Of a DNA stretch of 64,000 bases, positions 1 to 9,175 are shown one piece after another. The first letter of the stretch is position 1; every line of letters begins with the position of its first letter. The notes beneath the pieces are model-generated. The model had not been told where the DNA came from. It did not search any database and saw nothing but the letters and a program-made list of their open reading frames with translations. The stretch is taken from positions 3,933,677-3,997,676 of the forward strand of contig OZ014419.1 in NCBI GenBank assembly GCA_963965975.1, given 5' to 3'. The position numbers and the translations under genes were made by a program. The stretch comes from Xestospongia bergquistia. Its lineage: Eukaryota; Porifera; Demospongiae; Haplosclerida; Petrosiidae.

Positions 1-221
1 GTTTATGGCATATAACAATGTATTATTAATTTGTGTAATAAATTACATCATATGATAATAATGATTGACCTAGTCAATTAGTAGTGCATTAGTAGTAGTT
101 ATTGTACTTATTATCAAAAATGTACTAGTAATAATACAAGAAATGAACAACTCAAAAACTTCCAAAACAATCCAGTGTAAGAGACTGAAACTGAAACAGC
201 TGATGAACTCACACTCAGAGA

Positions 222-475
222 TTATATCCCTATCTTTCTCTCTCTTCTACCTCCCTACAAACCTGTCTCTCTCTCTCATAGTCTCTCACTATTGTTCTCT
301 CTCTCTCTCATTCTTTTAGAGTCTCTCTCTCTCTCAGAGTTTCTCTGTCTCAAAGTCTCTCCTTTTCACAGTCTCTCTCTCTCACTCATGGAGTCTTTTT
401 TGTCTGTCAGTCACTTTCTGTCTCAACGTTTCCTCTCTCGCAGTCTCTCTCTTACCCACAGAGTCTTTTTCTTTT
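222..475. repeat. CT-rich degenerate minisatellite, copy 1 block a
   Basis: This is a pyrimidine-rich stretch of irregular TCTCTC runs punctuated by AGAGTCTCTCT and CACAGTCTCTC motifs. The matching block in copy 2 is 7647-7902. Its open frames encode only Ser/Leu/Phe-rich low-complexity peptide and are not genes. Confidence 0.85.
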
Positions 476-879
476 AGATTCCATCTAATATCTTGGAGTT
501 TGTCTCTATCTCAGAGAACATAATATATGCCTTTTTATAAGATATATGGTTGTTCTAAATTATCAAAGATGATGACAAATACAATGCACCACATGTAGTA
601 CACTCATGTAATGTTATGACTGTCTCATTTCAATTTTGCTATTAATAGATATATATGATATATATACGTTGGAGAAGAGTGCACAAAAATATTATTAATT
701 TTAGTAGCAGGACACAAAGAAGACTGCATATAAGAATTGGTGGAATAAAATATTCTGCTACTCAGATGAAACATCCCATTGTTTGCATGCTACATATTTC
801 CTCTTATTACAACAGATCGACAATTCAGATAATCCACCTTATCTTCACTCCTTGATTCTCCACTTTGATCTTTCTTCTT

Positions 880-1087
880 GCTTTTATCAGCTAGCATTAT
901 ATCCTTAAGTCCTTTTATTTTTAAAATTTTAGTTCCTCACCAGAAGATATTAGTGTACAAGGTATTTCAAGTCCTCCCTGTGGAAGGTCATATGAGTACC
1001 TTTTACTGCCTTCTGACTTTACACGCTATAGAACCTCTTGCTCTCAAGAATAGCTTTCTAGACACATGTCCAACTATCTCATAAACT
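880..1087 (-). pseudogene. Fragment of a conserved unknown protein (EIVGHV...DLPQGGLEIPC type), copy 1
   Basis: Read on the minus strand, 1085 downwards gives VYEIVGHVSRKLFLRARGSI followed by ACKVRR. After a frameshift near 1000 it continues RYSYDLPQGGLEIPCTL and then a Gly-Glu-Glu stretch. The combination EIVGHV...GSI.CKV...DLPQGGLE.PC is one I recognise from anonymous repetitive ORFs of marine invertebrates. I do not know a domain name or function for it. The N-terminal side is cut off where the CT-rich block begins (about 1088). The remainder towards 655 has no recognisable content. Copy 2 has the same fragment, so decay predates the duplication. Confidence 0.45.
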
Positions 1088-1600
1088 TTAACTCTCACAG
1101 TCTCTCTCACACGTACACACTCTCAGAGTCTCTCAGTCTTTTTCTTTATCTCTCTCTCATGCCACATTATAGGAGTCTATCTCCCTATATTTGTCTCTCT
1201 ATCTCTCTAATTCTCTGTCTCTCTCACTCTCTGTCCTTTCTCCCTCCCTTTCTCTCTCTCTCTTCTCTCTCTCTGCTCTCACTATCTTATAGTCCCTCCC
1301 TCCCTCAGAGTCTCTCTTTTATCTCTGTGTGTCATTCTCTATCTCACACAGAGATTTTTTGCTTGTCTCTCTCTCTCTGCCTCTCTCTCCCTTACTTTAG
1401 GAGTCTCTCTCTCTGAGTCTATCTCTTGGAGTATCTTTTACATTCTCCCACTCACACAGTCTCTCTATTTGCCTGTATGCATGTCGTCCTCTGACATACA
1501 AACACACACACCCTCAGAGTTTCTCTATCTCTCTCTCTCTAAATCTCTTTCTCTCTGTCAGAGTGTCTGTCACTTCTTCCTATCTCTCACACTCACATTG
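1084..1600. repeat. CT-rich degenerate minisatellite, copy 1 block b
   Basis: Irregular TCTC runs with CACACA and CAGAGTCTC punctuation fill the space between the minus-strand protein fragment and the FLYWCH element. The matching block in copy 2 is 8509-9160, which has about 125 extra bases near 8755-8880. Confidence 0.85.
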
Positions 1601-1617
1601 ATAGTACCTTAATGTCT

Positions 1618-2308
1618 GTGTCATGCCATTTCATCTAATCCCATTTTGTTTAACAAAATGGACTTTTGTCCCATCTTGTCTAATAATGTAAAAGGTTTAA
1701 GATAAGTGGCCAAAGGCCAGTAAAGGTGATGGAATTCTAATTCAAAAGAACTAATAATGTAAAGGCTTTGATGTCTTGAAAGATAGAGTACTTAAGAGGA
1801 CCCATTTCATACATACAATATATTGAATCAATGGAGTTTGTTACAACAGCAAGAGGAGCTAAGTCACTTATACTCCAAGTTATAGGTACACACTCAATTG
1901 AAGAACAGCAGATAGACAGATGTGTTGGAGATGTCCATACAAAAGTTGTCCTGGAAGGGCAGTCACTGATGTTCATGATCAGCTAGTCTCTTGCAATGAG
2001 AATCACTCCCACCTCCAAAACGTAACAGAGACAGTAGTGGAGTTGATCAAGGAAGATGCTGACTTCAAGTTGTACATCCATCAGGTGATAGCAGGCTGCA
2101 GGAGGGCTTCCAAGAAGAAGAAGAAAGTACAGAAACCATTAGAACAGACTGAAAACTATTAAGGAAAGCATGAAGTAGGACACTATATGTTACAAGAATT
2201 TAAGGCATATACCCATTGGGTATCTTTGTAATTACTGTTATTTAAATCAATTTATTTTTTGGACGATATGGGACAATTGTACATTTTGTTAGACGAAATG
2301 GCTATAAA
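1618..2308. mobile_element. ~690-bp TIR element carrying a FLYWCH domain, copy 1
   Basis: The ends are inverted repeats of about 45-50 bp with mismatches. The left side contains GCCATTTCATCTAA followed by ACAAAATG..TTGTCCCAT, and the right side is its complement ending TTAGACGAAATGGC. The flanks carry an 11-bp direct repeat, CCTTAATGTCT, at 1607-1617 and 2309-2319, which reads as a target-site duplication. A 9-11 bp duplication, long TIRs and a FLYWCH domain together suggest a Mutator-like (MULE) derivative. No transposase domain is present, so it is non-autonomous or an internal deletion product. Copy 2 keeps 15-17 extra bases in the right TIR that copy 1 has lost. Confidence 0.7.
1831..2162 (+). 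pseudogene. Degenerate FLYWCH zinc-finger ORF, copy 1
   Basis: Frame 1 gives MEFVTTARGAKSLILQ. A one-base slip then leads to YRYTLN, a TGA stop, RTAD..MCWRC, CPGRAVT and NENHSHL. This is the order of a FLYWCH finger: aromatic/Gly start, Tyr-Arg-Tyr, Trp-x-Cys, Cys-x-x-Arg-Ala and a terminal His-x-His. The stop is the CGA to TGA change expected for an N-R-R-T motif. The tail is a lysine-rich helix (SKKKKK) and ends at TAA 2160-2162. FLYWCH fingers bind DNA and often accompany MULE transposases. The frameshift and stop make this copy non-functional, although a shorter ORF from M1920 covers the second half. Confidence 0.65.
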
Positions 2309-2311
2309 CCT

Positions 2312-3432
2312 TAATGTCTCTCTCAGAGAACATGCGTTAGAGTTTCTATCTCATAGTCTCTCACCTTCCTCACACTCTCTCTATGTCACTCTCTGAGTCC
2401 CTATCCCTCTCTCTCTATGTCATAGTCCATCACTCTAAGAGTCCTTTTCTTTCTCTATTAAACAGAGACATACACTATCAGAGACATACAGAGACATACA
2501 CATTCACGCTCAGATTGTGTCACTCTTTCTTTCTCAATTTCTCTGTCACAGAAACATTCATAGAGTCTCTCAGTCGCTTTCTCCCTCTCTCTCTCTTTCT
2601 CTTTTTCTATCCTCCTTTACAAGAGAAGTCCTTTCTCTCTCTCAGAGTATCTGTCTCTCTTTCATAGTCTTTCACTCTCAGAGTCTCTCTGTCATTCACA
2701 CACACACACACTTAAATTCTGTCAATCTTTCTCCTTGTCTCTCTCCTCGCAATAGGATTATCTCTTTCTCTCTATCACTCTCTCACTCTCTCACTTTGGA
2801 AATGTCTGTCTTTATCATTTTCTATAACTCTTTCTCTTTCACTTATTTTCTCTCTGTGTGTTTGTCCCTCTCTGACCCATGCAGAGAGACTGTCAGAGTC
2901 TCTGTCTGGCTTTCTTTCTCTCTGTCTCTCTCTTTCTCTTACTCTCTCTCTCATAGTTTATCACTGTTAGAATCTCTCTTACACACAAACACACACTCAG
3001 AGTCTGTCAGTCTCTCTCTCTCTCCTTCTCCTTCCCCAGTCTATGAGTCTCTCTCTTTCTCTCGGAGTCTCCCTATCAGTCTCTATTTCTCCTTCTTTCT
3101 CTATAATTTTCTCTTTGTCTCTCTGTCCCTCTCTCTCTCACACACAGACACTCTCAGATTCTCTCATTGTCTCTTTCTTTTTCCACTCTCTCTCTCTCTC
3201 TTTCATAAAGCATCACTGTCAGAGGCTATCTCTATCTTTTCATCTCTCTCATAGACCCATACTCTTAGTTCCTTTCATTCTTTTTCTTTCTCTTTTTCTC
3301 TCACACACACTCATAGAGTCTCGCAGTCTTTCTTGCTCTCTGTCTCTTCTCCATCACATTAGGAGTCTCTCTCTCACACTCGGTGTCTCTCTGTCTATTT
3401 CTTTTCAGAGTCTCTCGCTTCTCTTATTTTTG
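2312..3432. repeat. CT-rich degenerate minisatellite, copy 1 block c
   Basis: This is the longest CT-rich block of copy 1, with TCTCTC runs, ACACACAC patches and repeated CAGAGTCTCTCT units. The matching block in copy 2 is 9893-11262. The long Ser/Leu-rich open frames here (245 and 130 codons) are compositional artefacts. Confidence 0.85.
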
Positions 3433-3620
3433 TAGTACCTTGACAGAACAAAATACTCTTTCATTCATTAAACATTTTATACACAAAATTCTGTTTAACC
3501 ACAAATTAATTAGACTATGAGACACTTTGGTCTCATATTTTAATTAATGCCCACATTTATGATGTATAACAATGTCTTATTCATGTAAGAAGTCATGTGA
3601 CATGGTAATAATGATTGAGC
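3433..3620. other. AT-rich host repeat preceding the LTR, no gene seen
   Basis: The end of this stretch (3535-3620) is a diverged copy of the sequence at 1-80 and 7412-7500, sharing AATTAATGCCCA and ATAACAATGT. It is the flank into which the LTR element was inserted. Confidence 0.5.
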
Positions 3621-3938
3621 TGTTGAAAGAGGTAATTGGTTAGGTTGTTTATCTGTATTCATTTGTGTGTAAATTAGTCTATCTGTAAGTCTATTTTCTT
3701 TGAATCATTTAAGTGTTAATTAGGTGTGTGTAAACTTTCATATTTCATGATTTCTGTGATAGTCCTTATCTTTGTCCATTTACCATTTGTCCAAATACCA
3801 GATTTTTCTTCAGATTGTTAGTTCTTAACCATATTGATTTCATTTAAATACAAGTTCTACTTAAACTTAGTTGTTACGAGAACAGAGCTGTGTACTCAGC
3901 TGCAGTCTTACCATAGAACTATATAAAAAATTTCAACA
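3621..3938 (+). repeat. 5' LTR of retroelement, copy 1
   Basis: The LTR begins TGTTGAAA and ends TTTCAACA. These are perfect 8-bp inverted termini with the canonical TG...CA ends. It is about 318 bp long and lies directly upstream of a degraded primer-binding site and a gag ORF. No 3' LTR was found in the window. Copy 2 has the same LTR at 11449-11789, about 341 bp, with a different 40-60 bp stretch in its middle. Confidence 0.75.
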
Positions 3939-3952
3939 AGTAATGAGCTTAG
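3939..3952 (+). promoter_or_regulatory. Degraded primer-binding site, copy 1
   Basis: AGTAATGAGCTTAG directly follows the LTR. The better-preserved site in copy 2 is GGTTATGAGCCCAG. Confidence 0.5.
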
Positions 3953-4045
3953 TCTCCAAGTAAATTCATCACACTAGACCCAGGTTTGTAGTTGTGCTGC
4001 TCTGTATATAATATTTTTTTGGACCACGAATTAGCAAGAGTCAAA

Positions 4046-4267
4046 ATGAGGGCTGTATATAATAAATGGTCAATTAACAAGTTAGATAGCATAAACTGGA
4101 CTACTTTGAAGTTCCAGATGTGACATATGCTGTTGGCTAAGGGACTATGGGGTTTTGTAGATGGTACAGAAGAACTCAATGAGGAAGCAAATGCTCAAGC
4201 TGAAGCTGACTTTCAACGGTGGTCACAAAAGACATTTTCTGCTCTCCTTATGTACGTATATGGGTGA
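4046..4267 (+). pseudogene. Copia-type gag fragment (DUF4219/UBN2-like), copy 1
   Basis: The 73-codon frame has one internal TGA. It starts MRAVYNKWSINKLDSINWTT, continues LKFQM, stop, HMLLAKGLWGFVDGTEEL, and ends in a QKTFSALLMYV stretch. The pattern of K-LD-G/S-INW-T-W/L-KFQM followed by LL-KGLW-VDG is that of the N-terminal gag of Ty1/copia elements. It lies 107 bp after the LTR. At 4264 the frame passes directly into a sequence of a different origin (see the SCAN-like remnant), so the rest of the copia gag is missing. The TGA replaces an Arg codon (CGA) and is present in both copies. Confidence 0.7.
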
Positions 4268-4335
4268 AGGAGCATAAGCCTAAGACGAGCAAGGAGGCTG
4301 GAGAGTATACTGATGATTACTTCCAGGCTAGAGGA
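4255..4335 (+). pseudogene. SCAN-like capsid C-terminal remnant, copy 1
   Basis: In frame 1 the sequence reads IWVKEHKPKTSKEAGEYT then DDYFQARG. This matches the last two helices of a SCAN/Gmr1-type capsid: W-V-x-E-H-x-P-x-T, then E-A, then A/T-x-D-Y/F. SCAN domains of vertebrates are thought to derive from the gag of Gmr1-like Ty3/gypsy elements. The segment leads straight into the protease region. It is out of frame with the copia-type gag just upstream, which marks a fusion or deletion joint near 4255-4264. Confidence 0.5.
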
Positions 4336-4837
4336 CCCCAACTGGATTTGTCAAATGGAAAGCAATCAGCAGGAGTCTGGAATAATTAGATCTGGGACAG
4401 AAGAGGGCAAATATGTGAAAAATATTTTATTAGACACAGGTTGCTCAATGACTCTAGTGCATCAGAAGCTAGTATCAGAAGAGGAGTTTCTTGAAGGAAA
4501 AGCTACTACGGTGTGTTGTGCACTTGGAGACACAGTGTTGTATCACTCGGCAAAGGTGCACATGGAAGTCGAGGGAAAAGCAATAGAAGTTGAGGCTGCT
4601 GTCTCAGATTGCTTACCTGTGGGAGTACTATTGGGTACAGATGTGTCCCAACTACCCGAGCTATTAACTCAACAGAACTCTGGAGTAGGGGAACCAGAGA
4701 AGACCATGGGAATAATAACAAGAGCCGTAGTACGGAAACAGAAGGAACAAAAGGTTGAGGAGAAACAATTACAGGAGAAATATGGAGTGACATCATACCC
4801 ATTAATGAAGAGAGCAGAGAACCGAAGCAAAGGGTGA
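4313..4837 (+). pseudogene. Retropepsin-like aspartic protease region, copy 1
   Basis: This is an open frame of 174 codons. It holds a single-domain retroviral-type protease with active site LLDTGCSMTLVH at about residues 40-52 and a hydrophobic GVLLGTD motif about 70 residues later, as expected of the second half of the fold. In Ty3/gypsy elements it processes Gag-Pol and works as a dimer. The tail (residues 120-174) is a charged linker. Its frame is not continuous with the capsid remnant or the integrase. It is the least damaged part of this copy and keeps the Asp-Thr-Gly triad. Confidence 0.75.
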
Positions 4838-6161
4838 TGATCATAATAAGGAGCAAAAAGACAAGAGTGAAGAGACAGATTAGATGACGATGATAGATGA
4901 TGACTTGTTTGGGAAATCTCGAGAGAAGAGAAGATTAAGCAGAAAGATGAAGAGAGCAAACAAGAAACAGCACAACAGAAGTGGAGGATCAGGTGACAAC
5001 CATATTCGAAGGATTGACTTAGAAGTATTGAAGACGCTACAGAAGACTGACCCATCTTTGGAATCAGTCAGGAATAAAGCTTATGCAGATCGTACAACTG
5101 GTAGTGGAATACAATTCTACTGGAAAGATGGTCTACTGTAAAGATATTGGATGCCATCTGGTAAAGATGGTGAAGATATGGCTGTAGAACAACTCGTGCT
5201 TCCAAAAGAATGTCATGACAGAGTTATAAGTCTGGCACATTCCATTCCCCTAGCTTGTCATTTGGGCTGAGACAAGATGACTCAATGTATCTTACAGCAG
5301 TTCTATTTGCCAACTATATACAGAGATGTTGTGGAGTACTGCTGGACTTGTGGATCATGCCAGAAGGTTGCTCAACATCATATGCAACCAGCACCACTCA
5401 TTCCCCTCCCTATTATCGATACTCCATTTAAGTGAGTTGCTATGGATATTGTTGGACCTCTCTCTCACAGTCGGTCAGGAAAATGATACATTCTGGTCTT
5501 GTGTGACAATGCAACATGGTATCCTAAGGCTGTTACCTTGCGCTCAATTGATACTGAAAACATTGTTGAGGAACTAGTCCTCATTTTTGCCCACATGGGC
5601 ATCCATATGAGATTCTCGCAGACCAAGAGGATAACTTTACATCTAACTCCAATCAGAATTATACAAAATGCTTCACATCCATCAGTTACAAACAAGCCCC
5701 TACCCTCCTCAAAGGGACACTTGTGCATTGTTTTAATCAAGCTCTAAAGTCCATGTTAAAAAAGGCGGCAATAAGTGAAGGCAAGGACTGTGACAAAATG
5801 TTGCCCAATCTCCTGTTTGCTTATTGGGAGGTGCCTCAGGCATCCACAGGGTTCTTTCCTTTTGAACTTTTGTATAGGAGAGTTGTGAATGGTTCTTTGG
5901 ATGTGCTAAAGAATACCTGGGAAGCTGGAGGGCCTTGAGAACACAGTGTGGTATCTCATATCCTCTCAATTTCTGACAAGCTAGCAAAAATGACAGAGCT
6001 GATGAAGAGTAATTTTCTAATGCCCAGGAGAGACAACGTAAATGGTATAACCGCAATGCTCGTACTTGTGAGTTTAAGCCAGGACAGCAAGTGCTGGTGC
6101 TTCTTCACACATCCAGTAGTAAACTGCTTGCTCAATGGCAGGGGCCATATGAGATAATTGC

Positions 6162-6196
6162 CTTCTCCCATGCGTTAAACTAATGCATGGGAGAAG
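6162..6196. repeat. Perfect 12-bp hairpin in integrase tail, copy 1
   Basis: CTTCTCCCATGC at 6162-6173 and GCATGGGAGAAG at 6185-6196 are exact reverse complements with an 11-nt loop. The right arm is the coding sequence for M-G-E-V of the integrase tail. The left arm replaces the residues expected before it. Confidence 0.9.
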
Positions 6197-6219
6197 TCAA
6201 TTATATTGTGGACACGCGT

Positions 6220-6256
6220 GGGCATACCATTCACATGTTATGTGAATGGTATGCCC
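6220..6256. repeat. Perfect 17-bp hairpin in integrase tail, copy 1
   Basis: GGGCATACCATTCACAT (6220-6236) and ATGTGAATGGTATGCCC (6240-6256) are exact reverse complements with a 3-nt loop. The right arm encodes the conserved C-E-W-Y end of the integrase. The left arm looks like its inverted copy. Confidence 0.95.
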
Positions 6257-6329
6257 AGTCAAGCAGTGCTCTATATAGTTCAGAAGTATTGGATGGGAAG
6301 CAGGACAAACCTACCTGGACAGAGAGTGG

Positions 6330-6746
6330 TAAAACACAGTCAAAAGGTAAACCAATTTTTGGAAATAATCTCATCCAATTCCAACAGGAGGACCTGATGC
6401 AGTTGTTACAGAGATCTAGTGATGTGATTAGTAATACTCCTGATCGTACAGATTTGGTGGAACACCATGTTCTCATTAGAGATGCTAATCCAGTACGACT
6501 GCCGGCTTATTGCCTACCACACTCCTATCGAGACACTGTGAAACAAGAGTTGGATCAAATGCTCTACTAGAAATTGCTTGGAGTGCTCCAGTGGTACTGT
6601 TAAAGAAGAAGGACAGATCGTTACAGCTGTGTGTTGATTACCAGCATTTGAACGGACTCTTGGAAGGTGATGCATATCTAATGCCCCAAGTGGATGAGCT
6701 GATCAACCAAGTTGGTAAGGCCAAATTCATCTCAGCATTGGACCTT
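6330..6746 (+). pseudogene. Start of Ty3/gypsy reverse transcriptase, copy 1, truncated
   Basis: The linker reads QEDLMQLLQ..SDVISNTPDR then LVEHHVLIRDANPVRLPAY. After a frameshift near 6568 it continues WSAPVVLLKKKDRSLQLCVD, then YQHLN, DAYLMPQVDELINQ and AKFISALDL, whose last Asp is the first RT catalytic residue. The sequence then changes abruptly at 6746 into CT-rich repeat, so the palm with its YLDD box, RNase H and the 3' LTR are missing. The RT follows the integrase directly, the reverse of usual Ty3/gypsy order. Confidence 0.85.
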
Positions 6747-7392
6747 ACTCTCTTAGAGTCTGTCAGTCTCTGTCTCTCTCTTTCTCTCCTTCTCTATCAT
6801 AGTTTCTCACTCTAAGTCTGTGTCTCTCTCTCTAACACCCACCCACACATTTATGCTCTCTTGGTGTCTTCCAGTCTCCCTTTCTACACACACACACATA
6901 TATATATATATCTTTCACTCTTTCATAGTGTGTCACTCTCAGAGTCTTTCTCACACATACATACCTTCTTAAAGTCTCTTAAATGTTTTTTCTTTCACTC
7001 TCTTCCTTATTTTAGGAGTCTCTCTCGGAGTATCTCTCTTACAGTCACTCTCTCTAGCTGTCTCTCTTTCTCTTTCTCTCTCTCAAAGTCTCTCTCTCTC
7101 AGAATCTTTTCTCTCAGTCAGACCCTCTCTCTCACTAACATGCACTCAGAGTCTCTGTCTCTCTCTCTCAAGCAGTACCTTTTTCTCTTTCTCTCATCCT
7201 CAGGGTCTCTCTCTTTTTTTCTTTCTCTGTCACTATATCTCTCTATAAGAGTGTGTCTGTCTCTTTCTCTCTCTCTCACAGTCTCTCTTTCCCACTCTTC
7301 TCTCTCTCGGTCCTTCTCTCACTTTTGGTGTGTTTCTCACTCATTTTCTCTCTATCTCATGTTTTTAAACGATTATGCGCAAACTCTATATT
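6747..7392. repeat. CT-rich degenerate minisatellite, copy 1 block d
   Basis: The CT-rich repeat begins inside the reverse transcriptase and runs to the start of copy 2. It includes a short ACACACATATATATATA microsatellite (6887-6910). Copy 2 has no equivalent at this position, so the junction at 6746 is a deletion or recombination breakpoint special to copy 1. Confidence 0.85.
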
Positions 7393-7646
7393 ATCTTTTC
7401 CACCTCTTATTCTAATTAATGCCCATGTTTATGGCATATAACAATGTATTATTAATTTATGCAATAAATTACATCATATGATAATAATGGTTGACCTAGT
7501 CTATTAGTAGTGTAGTAGTAGTAGTTATTGTACTTATTATCAAAAATGTACTAGTAATAATACAAGAAATGAACAACTCAAGAACTTCCAAAACAATCCA
7601 GTGTAAGAGACTGAAACTGAAACAGCTGATGAACTCACACTCAGAG

Positions 7647-7902
7647 ATTATATCCCTATCTTTCTCTCTCTTCTGCCTCCCTACAAACCTGTCTCTCTCT
7701 CTCGTAGTCTCTCACTATTGTTCTCTCTCTCTCTTGTTCTTTTAGAGTCTCTCTCTCTCTCAGAGTTTCTCTGTCTCAAAGTCTCTCCTTTTCACAGTCT
7801 CTCTCTCTCACTCATGGAGTCTTTTTTGTCTGTCAGTCACTTTCTCTCTCAACGTTTCCTCTCTCGCAGTCTCTCTCTCACCCACAGAGTCTTTTTCTCT
7901 TA
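7647..7902. repeat. CT-rich degenerate minisatellite, copy 2 block a
   Basis: Counterpart of 222-475, with a few substitutions. Confidence 0.85.
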
Positions 7903-8304
7903 GATTCCATCTAATATCTTGGAGTTTGTCTCTATCTCAGAGAACATAATATATGCCTTTTATAAGATATATGGTTGTTCTAAATTATCAAAGATGATGA
8001 CAAATACAATGCACCACATGTAGTACACTCATGTAATGTTATGACTGTCTCATTTCAATTTTGCTATTAATAGATATATATGATATATATACGTTGGAGA
8101 AGAGTGCACAAAAATATTATTAATTTTAGTAGCAGGACACAAAGAAGACTGCATATAAGAATTGGTGGAATAAAATATTCTGCTACTCAGATGAAACATC
8201 CCATTGTTTGCATTTTACATATTCCCTCTTATTACAACAGATCAACAATTCAGATAATCCACCTTATCTTCACTCCTTGATTCTCCACTTTGATCTTTCT
8301 TCTT

Positions 8305-8511
8305 GCTTTTATCAGCTAGCATTATATCCTTAAGTCCTTTTATTTTTAAAACTTTAGTTCCTCACCAGAAGATATTAGTGTACAAGGTATTTCAAGTTCT
8401 CCCTGTGGAAGGTCATATGAGTACCTTTTACTGCCTTCTGACTTTACACGCTATAGAACCTCTTGCTCTCAAGAATAGCTTTCTAGACACATGTCCAACT
8501 ATCTCATAAAC
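8305..8511 (-). pseudogene. Fragment of conserved unknown protein, copy 2
   Basis: Counterpart of the fragment at 880-1087, with the same truncation at the CT-rich border and the same frameshift between the EIVGHV and DLPQGGLE halves. Function unknown. Confidence 0.4.
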
Positions 8512-9160
8512 TTTAACTCTCACAGTCTCTCTCACACGTACACACTCTCAGAGTCTCTCAGTCTTTTTCTTTATCTCTCTCTCATGCCACATTATAGAAG
8601 TCTATCTCCCTATGTTTGTCTCTCTATCTATCTAAGTCTCTGTCTCTCTCACTCTCTGTCCTTTCTTTCTCCCTTTCTCTCTCTCTCTTTCTCTCTTTCT
8701 GCTGTCACCACTTATAGTCCCTCCCTCCCTCAGAGTCTCTCTCTTATCCTCTCTCTTATAGTCTCTCTTTTTCTCCTTCATACACACAAACTCTCAGTCT
8801 CTCACTCTTTCTGTTTTTCTCACTCTCCCCATCTCACTCCTGATCAGTCTCTATTTCTCTTTCTCTCTCATTTATTTTATCTCTGTGTGTCATTCTCTAT
8901 CTCACACAGAGATTTTCTGCTTGTCTCTCTGTCTCTGCCTCTCTCTCCCTTACTTTAGGAGTCTCTCTCTCTGAGTCTATCTCTTGGAGTATCTTTTAGA
9001 TTCTACCACTCACACAGTCTCTCTATTTGCCTGTATGCATGTCGTCCTCTCACATACAAACACACACACCCTCAGAGTTTCTCTATCTCTCTCTCTCTAA
9101 ATCTCTTTCTCTCTGTCAGAGTGTCTGTCACTTCTTCCTATCTCTCACACTCACATTGAT
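8512..9160. repeat. CT-rich degenerate minisatellite, copy 2 block b
   Basis: Counterpart of 1084-1600, with extra CT-rich sequence at about 8755-8880. Confidence 0.85.
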
Positions 9161-9175
9161 AGTCCCTTAATGTCT

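Larger units (their letters stand above)
4884..6256 (+). pseudogene. Ty3/gypsy integrase, copy 1, broken by stops and frameshifts
   Basis: Pieces in order: a basic linker (4884-5000); the pre-integrase strand KTLQKTDPSLESV to WKDGLL (to 5141); the HHCC zinc finger with HSIPLACHLG and CWTCGSCQK (5225-5370); the core start VAMDIVGPL (first catalytic Asp, about 5440); LCDNATWYP (5495); and, in another frame, ADQEDNFTS (second Asp, about 5620). GTLVHCFNQALK (about 5725) stands where the catalytic Glu of LVERFN should be, so the third acidic residue is lost. The tail has KMLPNLLFAY, STGFFPFELLY, a WYNRNA..C-type stretch, LLAQWQGPYE and GEVNYIVDTRG. Stops at 5270, 5432, 5481 and 5936 break it. The family is unambiguous but the enzyme is dead. 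Confidence 0.85.

Noticed and set aside
1066-1416. Long Ser/Leu/Phe-rich open frames in the CT-rich blocks (also 2383-3435, 6861-7441, 8491-8958)
   Set aside because: TCT/CTC/TTC codons keep any frame open in a CT repeat. No domain, no conservation of frame between copies.
1737-1976. 79-codon minus-strand frames (also 9295-9534) inside the FLYWCH element
   Set aside because: Opposite strand of the recognised FLYWCH coding sequence.
4506-5055. Minus-strand open frames opposite the protease and integrase (also 12356-12905, 5465-6056)
   Set aside because: Antisense shadows of a recognised retroelement, without family signatures.
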